Assembly (NCBI RefSeq): GCF_001577305.1
Contig: NZ_CP014518.1
Location: 558,001-622,000 of the forward strand
Reading direction: 5' to 3'
DNA from: Sinomonas atrocyanea
GTDB taxonomy: Bacteria; Actinomycetota; Actinomycetes; Actinomycetales; Micrococcaceae
Length of the DNA stretch: 64,000 nucleotides
The stretch's first letter is position 1. Each line of letters starts with the position of its first letter. This document shows positions 18,339-26,820 of this stretch, piece after piece. Below the pieces are notes generated by a model. It worked only from the letters and a program-made list of their open reading frames with translations, was not told the origin of the DNA and made no database searches. The position numbers and the translations under genes are program-made.

Positions 18339-19649
18339 TCAGACGGTGGGGGTGCTGCCGTAGTAGCGGCCCAGTGTCTCGGCCTTGAACTCGGCGAAGG
18401 TGCCGTCCTCGATCGCCCGGCGCGCGTCATCCACCATCCGCACCACGAAGCGCTCGTTGTGGATCGAGATGAGGGTGTGCGAGAGCATCTCGGAGGCCTT
18501 GTAGAGGTGCCGGATGTAGGCGCGCGAGTAGTTGGCGCACGTGTAGCAGTCGCAGCCGTCCTGGAGCGGGCCCCAGTCCCGCCTGTACTTCGCGCCGGAG
18601 AGGTTGAGCCGCCCCTCGGCCGTGTAGAACGCCGAGTTGCGGGCCACCCGGGTGGGGGAGACGCAGTCGAAGGTGTCGGCGCCGGCCTCGATGGCCACGA
18701 AGATGTCGTCCGGCTCGGAGATGCCGAGCAGGTGCCGGGGCCGGTCCTCGGGCAGCACCTCGGAGCACCAGCCCACGATCGTGCCCAGGTTCTCCTTCTC
18801 CAGCGCCCCGCCGATCCCGTACCCGTCGAACGGCATGGCCCCGAGGTCGGTGCAGGCCTTGCGGCGCAGGTCCTCGTACTGGGCCCCCTGGATGACGCCG
18901 AACAGGGCCTGGTAGGGCTTGCCGGCGCGCTCGTCCGTGAGCCGGAAGTGCTCGTCCACGCACCGCTGCGCCCACAGCCGGGTCCGCTCGAGCGCCTCCT
19001 CCTGGTACCCGCGGGAGTTGTGCAGGGTGGTGAGCTCGTCGAAGGCGAACATGATGTCCGCGCCGATCTGGTGCTGGACCTGCATCGAGATCTCGGGCGT
19101 GAACCGGTGGCGGTCGCCGTTGAGATGGCTCTTGAACCACACGCCGTCGTCGTCGATGTGCGCGAGCCGCTCCTTGCCGGGCGCCACCGCATCGTCGGCG
19201 CCGGCCTGGTGCGGGGCGTCGGGGCCCTTCATGTCGATGACCTTCTTGAAGCCCGAGCCCAGGCTCATGACCTGGAACCCGCCCGAGTCCGTGAAGGTGG
19301 GCCCCGGCCAGTTCATGAACCTGCCGAGGCCGCCGGCCTCGTCGAGGATGTCCGCGCCGGGCTGGAGGTACAGGTGGTAGGCGTTCGCGAGGAGGGCCTG
19401 CGCGCCGAGCTCGGCCATGGACTCGGGCAGCACCGCCTTGACCGTGGCCTTGGTGCCGACGGCGATGAACGCCGGCGTCCGGATCGTCCCGTGCGGCGTG
19501 GTGATGGTCCCGGTCCGGCCGAGTCCCGGGGAGCCGTCCGGGCCCGCGAGCCGCGTGCCGACCTCGAAGCCGAACTCGCTCTGGCGGGGGTGGCCCGCCT
19601 GCGCGGAGGGGACGGGCGGGGCCTCGGGGACGGGGACGGAATCTGGCAC
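18339..19649 (-). CDS. tgt: tRNA-guanine transglycosylase
   Basis: A 436-residue bacterial TGT, which exchanges guanine-34 for preQ1 in tRNAs with GUN anticodons (queuosine pathway). Recognisable parts are the catalytic FTDSGGFQVMSL region, the nucleophile region ADTFDCVSPTRVARN, and the zinc ligands in DCYTCANYSRAYIRHL. The protein is longer than the usual 370-380 residues: it has an acidic, Pro-rich N-terminal tail and an insertion (DMKGPDAPHQAGADD) after the GSGFKK segment, as in other actinobacteria. The start is GTG 19649 with GGGAG upstream. No other queuosine genes are in the window. Confidence 0.95.
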   Translation of the reverse strand: MPDSVPVPEAPPVPSAQAGHPRQSEFGFEVGTRLAGPDGSPGLGRTGTITTPHGTIRTPAFIAVGTKATVKAVLPESMAELGAQALLANAYHLYLQPGADILDEAGGLGRFMNWPGPTFTDSGGFQVMSLGSGFKKVIDMKGPDAPHQAGADDAVAPGKERLAHIDDDGVWFKSHLNGDRHRFTPEISMQVQHQIGADIMFAFDELTTLHNSRGYQEEALERTRLWAQRCVDEHFRLTDERAGKPYQALFGVIQGAQYEDLRRKACTDLGAMPFDGYGIGGALEKENLGTIVGWCSEVLPEDRPRHLLGISEPDDIFVAIEAGADTFDCVSPTRVARNSAFYTAEGRLNLSGAKYRRDWGPLQDGCDCYTCANYSRAYIRHLYKASEMLSHTLISIHNERFVVRMVDDARRAIEDGTFAEFKAETLGRYYGSTPTV

Positions 19650-19782
19650 CTGTACAGTCTCCCACCGCCCGGTGCACCGCCGCGTCACGGGTGGCCGCGG
19701 GCATAGCGTCCGCACAGCCCGCCCGCGTACGGTAGTGCACCGAAGGAGCGAGGCGCCTCTGGGGGCAGCGAAGGGGGCGGGC

Positions 19783-21153
19783 ATGGCACGACGCGGGGGC
19801 CGTCGGCGGCCGCCCCTTCTCGGGCGCACCGGGCGCGTACGACGCCGGCGGCTCGCCCCCGTGGGCCTGCTCGCCGTGCTGCTCGGCGCGGGGCTGACCG
19901 CAGCGGCCCTGATCGGTCCGGGGGTGCTGCGCGCCACCCAGGCTTCCGCCGAGCAGACGCACCCGTCGGCGCGCCCGGCCGTCGCGGCCCCCGCGCCCGC
20001 GCGGGCCGCGGCCCCCGCCGCGCCGGCCTCCGCCGCGCCGCTTCCTGCGGCCGCCGCCGCCGCGCCGCAGGCCGTCCCCGCGCAGCCCGCGTGGCAGGAC
20101 CTGCCGCCGTCCATCGCGGCCACCGTCTCGCAGTTCATCGGCAGCCAGGGCGCCGCCGGCGCGGCCGTGGCCGTCTCCACGGGCACCGGGGCGACGCCCC
20201 GGGCCCGGTACCTGACCACGGTCGGGCAGGCCGCCGCGGCCACCCCCTGGTCCCCGGACATGCGCTCGGCGTTCCGCAGTATCACCAAGAGCTTCGTGGG
20301 CACGGCCGTCCTCCAGCTCGTGGCGCAGGGCAAGCTGGGCCTCGACGACATGGTCGCGAAGTACGTGCCGACCGTCGCCGGCGTCCAGTACGGCGGCGCC
20401 CCGGCCGGCGGCCAGATCACCGTACGGCAGGCCCTCGAGATGCGCACCGGGCTGCCCGAGTTCTCCAGCACCCAGGGATTCTCCGACCAGCTCAACTCGG
20501 ACTACACGGGCGCGTTCACGGACGACCAGCTCCTCGGCTACGCCTTCGGCCAGCCCCTCAACTTCGCCCCCGGCACCCAGTACGAGTACAGCAACACCAA
20601 CTACGTGCTCCTGGGCAAGGTGATCCAGACCGTCACGGGCAGCCCGTGGGACCGCGAGGTCCAGTCCCAGATCCTGGACCCGCTCGGGCTCACCTCGGTG
20701 GCGTACCCCGGGGACCAGGAGCCCACGGCGCCCGTCGCGACCCCGTACCAGGCCACGAACGCGGGCCTCGAGAGCCTCGCCCAGGTGAGCCCGTCCATGT
20801 ACGGCGCCTCGGGGGGCTACTTCGGCTCGATCTCGGACCTGCTCACCTGGGGCCGCGTGCTCGGGTCCGGCACCCTCCTGCCGGCCTCCCTGCAGAAGGA
20901 GCGCCTCACCTCCGTCTCCCATCCCGCCGACGATCCCGGCAGCCCCGAGTACGACGGCTACGGCCTCGGCGCCGGCCTGCTGGACGGCTGGTGGGGGCAC
21001 ACCGGGACGGGACTCGGCTACGAGTCGCTCACGATGTACCAGCCCGGCACGGGCACCACCGTGGCCATCCTCATCAATACCCAGCTGGACAACCCCAATG
21101 GGCCGGCCGAGCTGTTCGAGCAGCTCGAACCGGGCCTCGCCGCGCTCGGATAG
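19783..21153 (+). CDS. Membrane-anchored serine hydrolase, beta-lactamase/DD-peptidase fold
   Basis: A 456-residue protein with an Arg-rich N terminus, one hydrophobic helix (residues about 26-47) and a long Ala/Pro linker (about 52-103), then a beta-lactamase-family (PF00144) domain. The active-site motifs are SITK (SxxK), YSNTNY (YxN) and WGHTG (HxG). It should face the outside of the cell. The family includes class C beta-lactamases, DD-carboxypeptidases and esterases; the GYFGSISDLLTW and YDGYGLGAGLL segments suit the carboxypeptidase/EstB-like group, but the substrate is not predictable. The ATG follows AAGGGGGCGG. It is monocistronic and divergent from tgt. Confidence 0.85.
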   Translation: MARRGGRRRPPLLGRTGRVRRRRLAPVGLLAVLLGAGLTAAALIGPGVLRATQASAEQTHPSARPAVAAPAPARAAAPAAPASAAPLPAAAAAAPQAVPAQPAWQDLPPSIAATVSQFIGSQGAAGAAVAVSTGTGATPRARYLTTVGQAAAATPWSPDMRSAFRSITKSFVGTAVLQLVAQGKLGLDDMVAKYVPTVAGVQYGGAPAGGQITVRQALEMRTGLPEFSSTQGFSDQLNSDYTGAFTDDQLLGYAFGQPLNFAPGTQYEYSNTNYVLLGKVIQTVTGSPWDREVQSQILDPLGLTSVAYPGDQEPTAPVATPYQATNAGLESLAQVSPSMYGASGGYFGSISDLLTWGRVLGSGTLLPASLQKERLTSVSHPADDPGSPEYDGYGLGAGLLDGWWGHTGTGLGYESLTMYQPGTGTTVAILINTQLDNPNGPAELFEQLEPGLAALG

Positions 21154-21300
21154 GGCCGCGCTCTCCCACGCGGACAGTTCTGCAGCGAAACCTTCCTTCT
21201 GGGGCCCCTTCTGCGGTACAAATACGCCGGGACCTGCGCAAACGTCCGGCGAACCCCGCGCACCGAGGGGGGCCCGCCGGAGGGACCAAAGGAGGCCACG

Positions 21301-21732
21301 TTGTCTGAGTCCAATGCCCCAACCCGCGACACGCCCACCCGGGCGCCGGCCAGACCGGTGCCGTACGCCGTGGCCGGGGTCCTCCTGGCCGTCGCGATCG
21401 TGCTGCCGCTCATCCCGCAGATGTACTCCTTCGACCGGCCGCGGCTGGGCGGCATGCCGTTCTTCTACTGGTACCAGCTGCTCTGGGTGCCCATCTCGGC
21501 TGCGCTCAGCGGGATCGCCTACTGGCTCGTGACCACCGAGGACCGCAGACGCCGTACGGCGGCCCGGGCGGGGACGTCCCCTGCCGCGGCCGGCCCCGGC
21601 AGCACGGCGGCCGGCCCCGGAAGCACGGCGGCCGGCCCCGGCCCGGGAGGCGGCCTAGGCAGCCCCGGCAGCGGCGGCCGCCACGCGGCGTCGTCCGACG
21701 AGGCAGGCCACGAAGGAGATGAGCCGCGATGA
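21301..21732 (+). CDS. DUF3311 protein, partner of the downstream symporter
   Basis: A 143-residue protein with two transmembrane helices (about residues 20-38 and 50-73) containing the DUF3311 signature PLIPQMYSFDRPRLGGMPFFYWYQLLW. The tail is hydrophilic and has three tandem PGSTAAG-type repeats. The start is TTG at 21301, chosen for the strong AAAGGAGG site; no ATG or GTG fits. Its TGA overlaps the ATG of the SSS permease (ATGA). Small DUF3311 proteins regularly precede monocarboxylate-type sodium:solute symporters and probably act as an accessory subunit. Confidence 0.85.
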   Translation: MSESNAPTRDTPTRAPARPVPYAVAGVLLAVAIVLPLIPQMYSFDRPRLGGMPFFYWYQLLWVPISAALSGIAYWLVTTEDRRRRTAARAGTSPAAAGPGSTAAGPGSTAAGPGPGGGLGSPGSGGRHAASSDEAGHEGDEPR

Positions 21733-23390
21733 GCACCCGTCCCGTCAACTGGACCGCCCTCATCATCGTGATCCTGCTGTTCGTCATCGTGGCCGTCATG
21801 GGGTTCATGGCGGCGCGCTGGCGCCGCTCGAAGGAGGAGACGGGCCTGCACAGCCTCGACGAGTGGGGCCTCGGCGGCCGCGGGTTCGGCACCTGGATCA
21901 CCTGGTTCCTGCTCGGCGGCGACCTCTACACCGCCTACACCTTCGTGGCCGTCCCCGCCGCCATGTGGGCCACGGGCGCGGTCAGCGGCTTCTTCGCAGT
22001 TCCTTACACGATCGTGCTGTACCCGATCATCTTCATCATCATGAGCCGGCTCTGGTCCGTCTCGCACCGGCACGGCTACGTCACGAGCGCCGACTTCGTG
22101 GGTGGCCGCTATGGGAGCCGCTGGCTGTCCCTCGCCGTGGCGGTCACCGGCATCGTGGCCACCATGCCGTACATCGCGCTCCAGCTCGTGGGCATCAAGG
22201 CCGTCCTGACCGTCCTGGGCCTCGGCAGTGCCCAGAACGCGTTCCTGACGGACCTGCCGCTCATCCTCGCCTTCGTGGTGCTCGCCGCGTACACGTACAC
22301 CTCAGGGCTGCGCGCGCCGGCGATGATCGCGGTGGTCAAGGACCTGCTGATCTACCTGGCGGTGATCGTGGCCGTGATCTACCTGCCGATCAAGTTCGGC
22401 GGCTGGGACACGATCTTCGGCGCCGCGCAGACCAAGCTCGGCACCGTGAGCCAGGCGACGGGCAAGCCCGCGGGCGTCTTCATCCCCGGCGCGACGAGCT
22501 ACTCGGCGTACTGGACGCTCGCGCTCGGCTCGGCCATGGCGCTGTTCATGTACCCGCACTCGGTCACCGGCGTGCTCGCGTCCAAGGCGCGCAACACGAT
22601 CCGGCGCAACGCGGCGATCCTGCCGCTCTACTCGCTCATGCTCGGCTTCCTCGCGCTGCTGGGCTTCGTGGCCATCACCGCCGGCACCAAGCCGATCGAC
22701 CTCGACGGGTCCGTCAATCCCCAGCTCGTGGTGCCGCAGCTGTTCCTGGACCACTTCCCGGCGTGGTTCGCCGGGATCGCCCTGGCTGCCATCGCGATCG
22801 GCGCCCTCGTGCCCGCCGCGATCATGTCGATCGCCGCCGCGAACCTGTTCACGCGCAACATCTACCGGGACTTCTTCCGCCCGGACGCCCCGCCGAAGAC
22901 GGAGGCCAACGTCTCCAAGATCGTCTCCCTCGTGGTCAAGGTCGGGGCGCTCATCTTCGTCATCGGCATGGACCAGTCGGCAGCCATCAACATGCAGCTC
23001 CTCGGCGGCATCTGGATCCTCCAGACGTTCCCCGCCGTGGTGGCCGGCCTCTACACCCGCTGGTTCGACCGGTGGGCGCTGCTGGTGGGCTGGGCCGTGG
23101 GCATCGTCTTCGGCACGGTCTCGGCGTACAGCGTGGTCAACCCCGTCACGCACGCGCACTTCGGCGGTTCCACGGCCGCCATCCCCGGGACCAACGTGAC
23201 CGTGTACATCGCGATCTCGGCGTTCGTGCTGAACCTGATCGTCGCTGCGGTGCTCACGGTGCTCCTGCGGCTCTTCAAGGTGCCCCAGGGGGCCGACGAG
23301 ACCCGGCCGTCCGACTTCGGGGCCGACGAGACCGATCCCAAGGTCAAGCAGATCGAGGCCACCGCGGGCCCCACCGGCCCGTTCGCCTAG
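21729..23390 (+). CDS. Sodium:solute symporter (SSS family), MctP-like monocarboxylate permease
   Basis: A 553-residue permease with about 13 transmembrane helices. SSS features include LDEWGLGGRGFGTWITWFLLGGDLYTAYTF near the N terminus and the sodium-symporter region GSAMALFMYPHSVTGVLASKAR. Together with the DUF3311 gene, whose stop it overlaps, it resembles MctP/YhjB-type transporters for lactate, pyruvate, propionate or acetate. The substrate is inferred from family. This would feed the glyoxylate-shunt and PEP-node enzymes encoded elsewhere in the window. It ends 7 bp before the convergent gene at 23398. Confidence 0.88.
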   Translation: MSTRPVNWTALIIVILLFVIVAVMGFMAARWRRSKEETGLHSLDEWGLGGRGFGTWITWFLLGGDLYTAYTFVAVPAAMWATGAVSGFFAVPYTIVLYPIIFIIMSRLWSVSHRHGYVTSADFVGGRYGSRWLSLAVAVTGIVATMPYIALQLVGIKAVLTVLGLGSAQNAFLTDLPLILAFVVLAAYTYTSGLRAPAMIAVVKDLLIYLAVIVAVIYLPIKFGGWDTIFGAAQTKLGTVSQATGKPAGVFIPGATSYSAYWTLALGSAMALFMYPHSVTGVLASKARNTIRRNAAILPLYSLMLGFLALLGFVAITAGTKPIDLDGSVNPQLVVPQLFLDHFPAWFAGIALAAIAIGALVPAAIMSIAAANLFTRNIYRDFFRPDAPPKTEANVSKIVSLVVKVGALIFVIGMDQSAAINMQLLGGIWILQTFPAVVAGLYTRWFDRWALLVGWAVGIVFGTVSAYSVVNPVTHAHFGGSTAAIPGTNVTVYIAISAFVLNLIVAAVLTVLLRLFKVPQGADETRPSDFGADETDPKVKQIEATAGPTGPFA

Positions 23391-23397
23391 GCGCGGC

Positions 23398-24639
23398 TCA
23401 CGGGCGGACGGCGCCGAGCTCCACGTCGATCCGCCGGTCCAGCTCCTCCTGCGCGAACACGGTCGAGCCGCCGTGGGCGCGCAGGTGGAGGAGGCTGCCG
23501 AGGCGCAGCATCCGCCAGGCGCGCTCCTCGGCGTGGTCCTTGGCGGCAGCCGCGCGGGAGACCTCCTTGTCGTAGAGGTTCGGCGCGTTGAGGGCGCGCT
23601 GGCGCACCCGCTCGGCCATCCGGGCGCGGAACGGATCCGTCTCCGCCGTGTCCGGGGTGCGGAGCAGCTCGCCGTAGGCCTCGGCCCGCTCCTCGTCGCC
23701 CTCCTTGCGGGCGAGATGGGACGCGAGGCCCAGGGCGGACTCGATCGAGGCCCAGCGCGCCGGATTGCCGTCGTACGGGAGCACGGCGAGCAGGTCGGCG
23801 ACCTTGAGCGCGTTCTCGGCGTCGTCCTGGCCCACGTAGAGCTCGAAGGCGAGCTCGCGCAGGTCGGACAGGCACGCGCCGGACTTGACGTTGATGCCCT
23901 TCGCGAGGCGCCCGGCGAGCTCGTTGACGGCATGCCGGCCGGGATGGGCGGCATCGATGGCGCGCATGAGCTCCTCGGGCTTCTCCTCCAAGGCAGGGAT
24001 GCGGGCCAGGAGCTCCGGGCGGGGGCCCGGGGAGGACGCCGGGGCGGCGCCCGGCACCACCACCACCTCGCCCGTCTCGAGCGTGATCTCGGACGGCCCG
24101 CGCAGGGGCGCCTGGGGCACCGCAGCCGGGGAGGCGCCGGCGGCCGGCGGCTCGGTGGCGTGCGGCTCCGTTGAGACGAGGACCTCGGTCTCGGTGCGCG
24201 CGGGGGCGGCGTCCGTGCGGTAGGGCTCCGCGGTGGCGGGTCCCGGGGCGCCGGGCTCCGTGCCGCTCAGCCCTGCGCCGCGGGGTTCCCGGCTGGCCGG
24301 CTCCGGTGCCGCCGGGCCGGCGGGACCGCGCGCGGCCGTGGATCCGGAGGTGGATCCGGCCGCGCCGGAGAACAGCAGGTCAGCGGGGCGGCCGCCCTTG
24401 CCCCGGGCCACGCGGACGCGCGTGCCGTGGGCGACCCGCAGGTTCAGATGGTTGTCCAGCACCGCGAAGTACAGGGCGGCGTGGCCGTAGTCGTCCAGCA
24501 CGGTGTCCACTTCGAGGATCTCGGCGCTGTCCTTGCCGTCGGGCAGGAGCAGCCGCTGCCCCTGCTTGAGCTCGTGGGCTTCGATCTCGTGGAACTCGGG
24601 GGTTCCGGGCCGCTCGTGCGGTCCCGAGCTGTCGTGCAT
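23398..24639 (-). CDS. Hypothetical protein with disordered middle (possible DUF6707)
   Basis: A 413-residue protein in three parts. An N-terminal beta-rich segment (about 10-85; LKQGQRLLLPDGKDSAEILEV) is followed by a long Pro/Ala/Glu low-complexity linker (about 90-205) and an alpha-helical C-terminal domain (about 215-400; GINVKSGACLSDLRELAFELYVGQDDAENALKVADLL). The helical part looks like the actinobacterial family catalogued as DUF6707, an assignment from memory. The ATG at 24639 follows GGAGGACCC. No function can be given. It is transcribed alone and convergent with the symporter. Confidence 0.7.
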   Translation of the reverse strand: MHDSSGPHERPGTPEFHEIEAHELKQGQRLLLPDGKDSAEILEVDTVLDDYGHAALYFAVLDNHLNLRVAHGTRVRVARGKGGRPADLLFSGAAGSTSGSTAARGPAGPAAPEPASREPRGAGLSGTEPGAPGPATAEPYRTDAAPARTETEVLVSTEPHATEPPAAGASPAAVPQAPLRGPSEITLETGEVVVVPGAAPASSPGPRPELLARIPALEEKPEELMRAIDAAHPGRHAVNELAGRLAKGINVKSGACLSDLRELAFELYVGQDDAENALKVADLLAVLPYDGNPARWASIESALGLASHLARKEGDEERAEAYGELLRTPDTAETDPFRARMAERVRQRALNAPNLYDKEVSRAAAAKDHAEERAWRMLRLGSLLHLRAHGGSTVFAQEELDRRIDVELGAVRP

Positions 24640-24735
24640 CTGGGTCCTCCGTGGTGGCTTTCGGTCCGCTCCCACCCTATAAAGGATTGGTAACGACCGC
24701 CCACAGGCGCGCGGGGGCCGGCGCGAACAGGACCT

Positions 24736-25275
24736 CTACGGGGCGATCCCGGCGAACGCGAGCGCCTGCCGCACGAGCTCGCCGCGGCCGCCCACGAACT
24801 CCATCTGGACCGGTCCGCTGAGCACCTCGGCGGGGGACATCCACGTCAGCTCGAGCGCGTCCTGCCGCGGCTGGCACTCGCCCGTCACGGGGATCACGTA
24901 GGCCAGCGCGACGGCGTGCTGGCGCTCGTCGGTGAAGCCCGTCTGCGACGGCGACGGGAAGTACTCCACCACCGTGAACGGCACCGGGCTGACCGGCAGC
25001 TGCGGGAACGCGAGCGCGCCGAGGTCCTTCTCGAGGTGGCGCAGGAGCGCCGCCCGGATGGTCTCCTTGTAGAGCACGCGGCCCGAGACGAGGCTGCGCA
25101 TCATGTTGCCCTCGTCGTCGGCCTGCAGCAGCAGGCCCACCTCGTTGACGTACCCGAGGGGGTCCAGACGCACCGGCACCGCCTCGACGTACAGCATCGG
25201 CAGCCGGTTCCGAGCCTCGTAGAGGTCGTCCGGGGAGAGCCAGCCGGGATACGGGTCGGGGGTGCGAACTGCCAT
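24736..25275 (-). CDS. NUDIX-like hydrolase, DUF4916
   Basis: A 179-residue protein matching the DUF4916/NUDIX-like family of actinobacteria. It begins PYPGWLSPDDLYEARNRLPMLYVEAVPVR and carries a degenerate NUDIX box around GRVLYKETIRAALLRHLEKDLG, in which several acidic residues of the standard box are missing. It also has FTDERQHAVALAYVIPV. The weak box makes catalytic hydrolase activity uncertain. It lies 10 bp downstream of the VOC gene and is likely co-transcribed with it. Confidence 0.78.
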   Translation of the reverse strand: MAVRTPDPYPGWLSPDDLYEARNRLPMLYVEAVPVRLDPLGYVNEVGLLLQADDEGNMMRSLVSGRVLYKETIRAALLRHLEKDLGALAFPQLPVSPVPFTVVEYFPSPSQTGFTDERQHAVALAYVIPVTGECQPRQDALELTWMSPAEVLSGPVQMEFVGGRGELVRQALAFAGIAP

Positions 25276-25285
25276 GCCTACTGTT

Positions 25286-26029
25286 CTACCGCATCCGGGG
25301 TGCGGTAGCGGGGCCCGCCGCCAGGATCATGACGTCGCGTCCGTCCGGGGTCGGGATCCGCAGGCGGACGACGCCGCCGGGCCGGCCCCCGCCCTCGGCC
25401 TCCTCTTCTGTGACCTCCTCGGCCGGCCAGCCGGCCAGTGCGAGGCGGGGCAGGAGCTCGCTGCGCCGCCCCGCGTATTCGAGGACGAGGCCGCCGGCCG
25501 ATGCGGCGTCTGCCCTGACGGCGGCGAGGACCCCTCCGTTCTTGGCGGTGAACTCGCGGGCGCTCGCCGGGGCGAACAGCGGCTCCTGGCGCGGGCGGGC
25601 GCCGATCGCGGCGAGGGCCGCCGCCGCGCCGTCGAGGTCTGGGGTGTTCCACTCGAGCCGCACGGTCATGTCGGGATCGGCGTCCACGGGGCGCCCGGCG
25701 TGGGAGGTGGGCTCGGCCGTGAACCCGAAGCCGTCCGGGCCCGTGATCCGGACCCGCGGCCCGCCGGCGGAATCCTCGAGGGCCGCCCGGCCGCCGTCGT
25801 CCACGGTGCGGCGCGCGAACTCCTGCGCGTCCCGGACCTCGACCCCGAACACGGTGGTGCCGTCCTGCGGCGAGCCCCGCTCCGCGGAGCGGAGGCGCAC
25901 CCGGCCGCTGTGCGAGTCGAGCACGGCCCAGCCCTCGCCCTCCTCCCCGGGCACGAGGCCGAGGTCGAGCAGGAGGCGGCGCAGCTCGGGCAGCGCGGAC
26001 GTGTAGCGGGTGGCGAGGACACGCAGCAT
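25286..26029 (-). CDS. VOC-superfamily (glyoxalase/bleomycin-resistance fold) protein
   Basis: A 247-residue protein with two beta-alpha-beta-beta-beta modules typical of the vicinal-oxygen-chelate fold: residues about 1-110, with RVLATRYTSALPELRRLLLDLGL and FGVEVRDAQEFARR, and about 125-245, with VRLEWNTPDLDGAAAALAAIG. Metal ligands are not obvious. The ATG at 26029 has a good AAGGAG site. It is followed after 10 bp by the DUF4916 gene. The substrate is unknown. Confidence 0.75.
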   Translation of the reverse strand: MLRVLATRYTSALPELRRLLLDLGLVPGEEGEGWAVLDSHSGRVRLRSAERGSPQDGTTVFGVEVRDAQEFARRTVDDGGRAALEDSAGGPRVRITGPDGFGFTAEPTSHAGRPVDADPDMTVRLEWNTPDLDGAAAALAAIGARPRQEPLFAPASAREFTAKNGGVLAAVRADAASAGGLVLEYAGRRSELLPRLALAGWPAEEVTEEEAEGGGRPGGVVRLRIPTPDGRDVMILAAGPATAPRMR

Positions 26030-26077
26030 GGGGGCTCCTTCCCGGCAGGTGCCCCCATCCTCCCACCACCGGCCCCC

Positions 26078-26126
26078 TCCCGTTTCGGGTACGCATCTCG
26101 CCGGGGATCCGGCGTTCCGGGTACAG
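26078..26126 (-). repeat. Dispersed intergenic repeat, copy A
   Basis: On the minus strand this reads GTACCCGGAACGCCGGA, then GGCGAGATGCGTACCCGAAAC. The unit recurs at 30849-30926 and 47791-47845. This copy sits in the divergent region between the VOC gene and the YdeI-like gene. Confidence 0.7.
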
Positions 26127-26167
26127 GCGCCTTGCGCCGCCGCCCGCTCTCGGCGAAGGTGGTCCGC

Positions 26168-26758
26168 ATGGCCCCCGAGCTCCCCGAACTCGTCGTCCCC
26201 GATGCTCCAGCGTGGCGGGTGTGGCTCGCCGAGAACCACCTGGCGAGCCCGGGCGTATGGCTCGTCCTGCACAAGAAGGGCGGCGCCGTGACCGAGCTGG
26301 TCTACGAGCGAGCGGTGCTGGAGGCGCTGTGCTTCGGGTGGATCGACGGGCAGCTGCGGGCGCGGGACGCGGAGAGCTCGGCGATCCGCTTCACGCCGCG
26401 CTCGCCGAAGAGCCGATGGTCCCGCACCAACGTGGACCGGGTGGCCCGGCTCGAGGCCGAGGGGCGCATGACGCCGGCCGGCCGCGCCGCCGTGGACGCC
26501 GCGAAGGCGGACGGGCGCTGGGAGGCCGCCTACCAGGGCGCGGCCTCGGCGGAGGTGCCGGCCGACCTGGCGGCAGCCATCGCCGCCGTCCCCGAGGCCC
26601 AGGCGATGTTCGACGTGCTCACCTCCACCAACCGCTTCGCGCTCATCTACCGCACCACCTCGGTCAAGCGGCCCGAGACGCGGGCCCGGAAGATCTCCGA
26701 GTTCGTGGACATGCTGGCGCGGGGTGAGACGGTCTACCCGCAGAAGAAGCGGCCCTGA
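26168..26758 (+). CDS. YdeI/OmpD-associated family protein
   Basis: A 196-residue protein of the YdeI/OmpD-associated family (bacteriocin-protection, helical C terminus). It has WLAENHLASPGVWLVLHKKG, EALCFGWIDGQLRARDAES, FTPRSPKSRWSRTNVDRV and the C-terminal SVKRPETRARKISEFVDML. The ATG at 26168 follows GAAGGTGG. The molecular function of the family is not established; it is cytoplasmic. It is monocistronic and convergent with the debranching-enzyme-like gene. Confidence 0.85.
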   Translation: MAPELPELVVPDAPAWRVWLAENHLASPGVWLVLHKKGGAVTELVYERAVLEALCFGWIDGQLRARDAESSAIRFTPRSPKSRWSRTNVDRVARLEAEGRMTPAGRAAVDAAKADGRWEAAYQGAASAEVPADLAAAIAAVPEAQAMFDVLTSTNRFALIYRTTSVKRPETRARKISEFVDMLARGETVYPQKKRP

Positions 26759-26765
26759 CCGAGGA

Positions 26766-26820
26766 ATCCGGTGCGCTGACGCCGCCCGGCGACCACGGGC
26801 CGCCGCACGCCGCGCCGGAT
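26766..26820. terminator. Possible bidirectional terminator
   Basis: ATCCGGTGCG pairs with CGCGCCGGAT (one mismatch) around a GC-rich loop that holds a smaller GCCC/GGGC stem. It lies between two convergent genes. Confidence 0.35.
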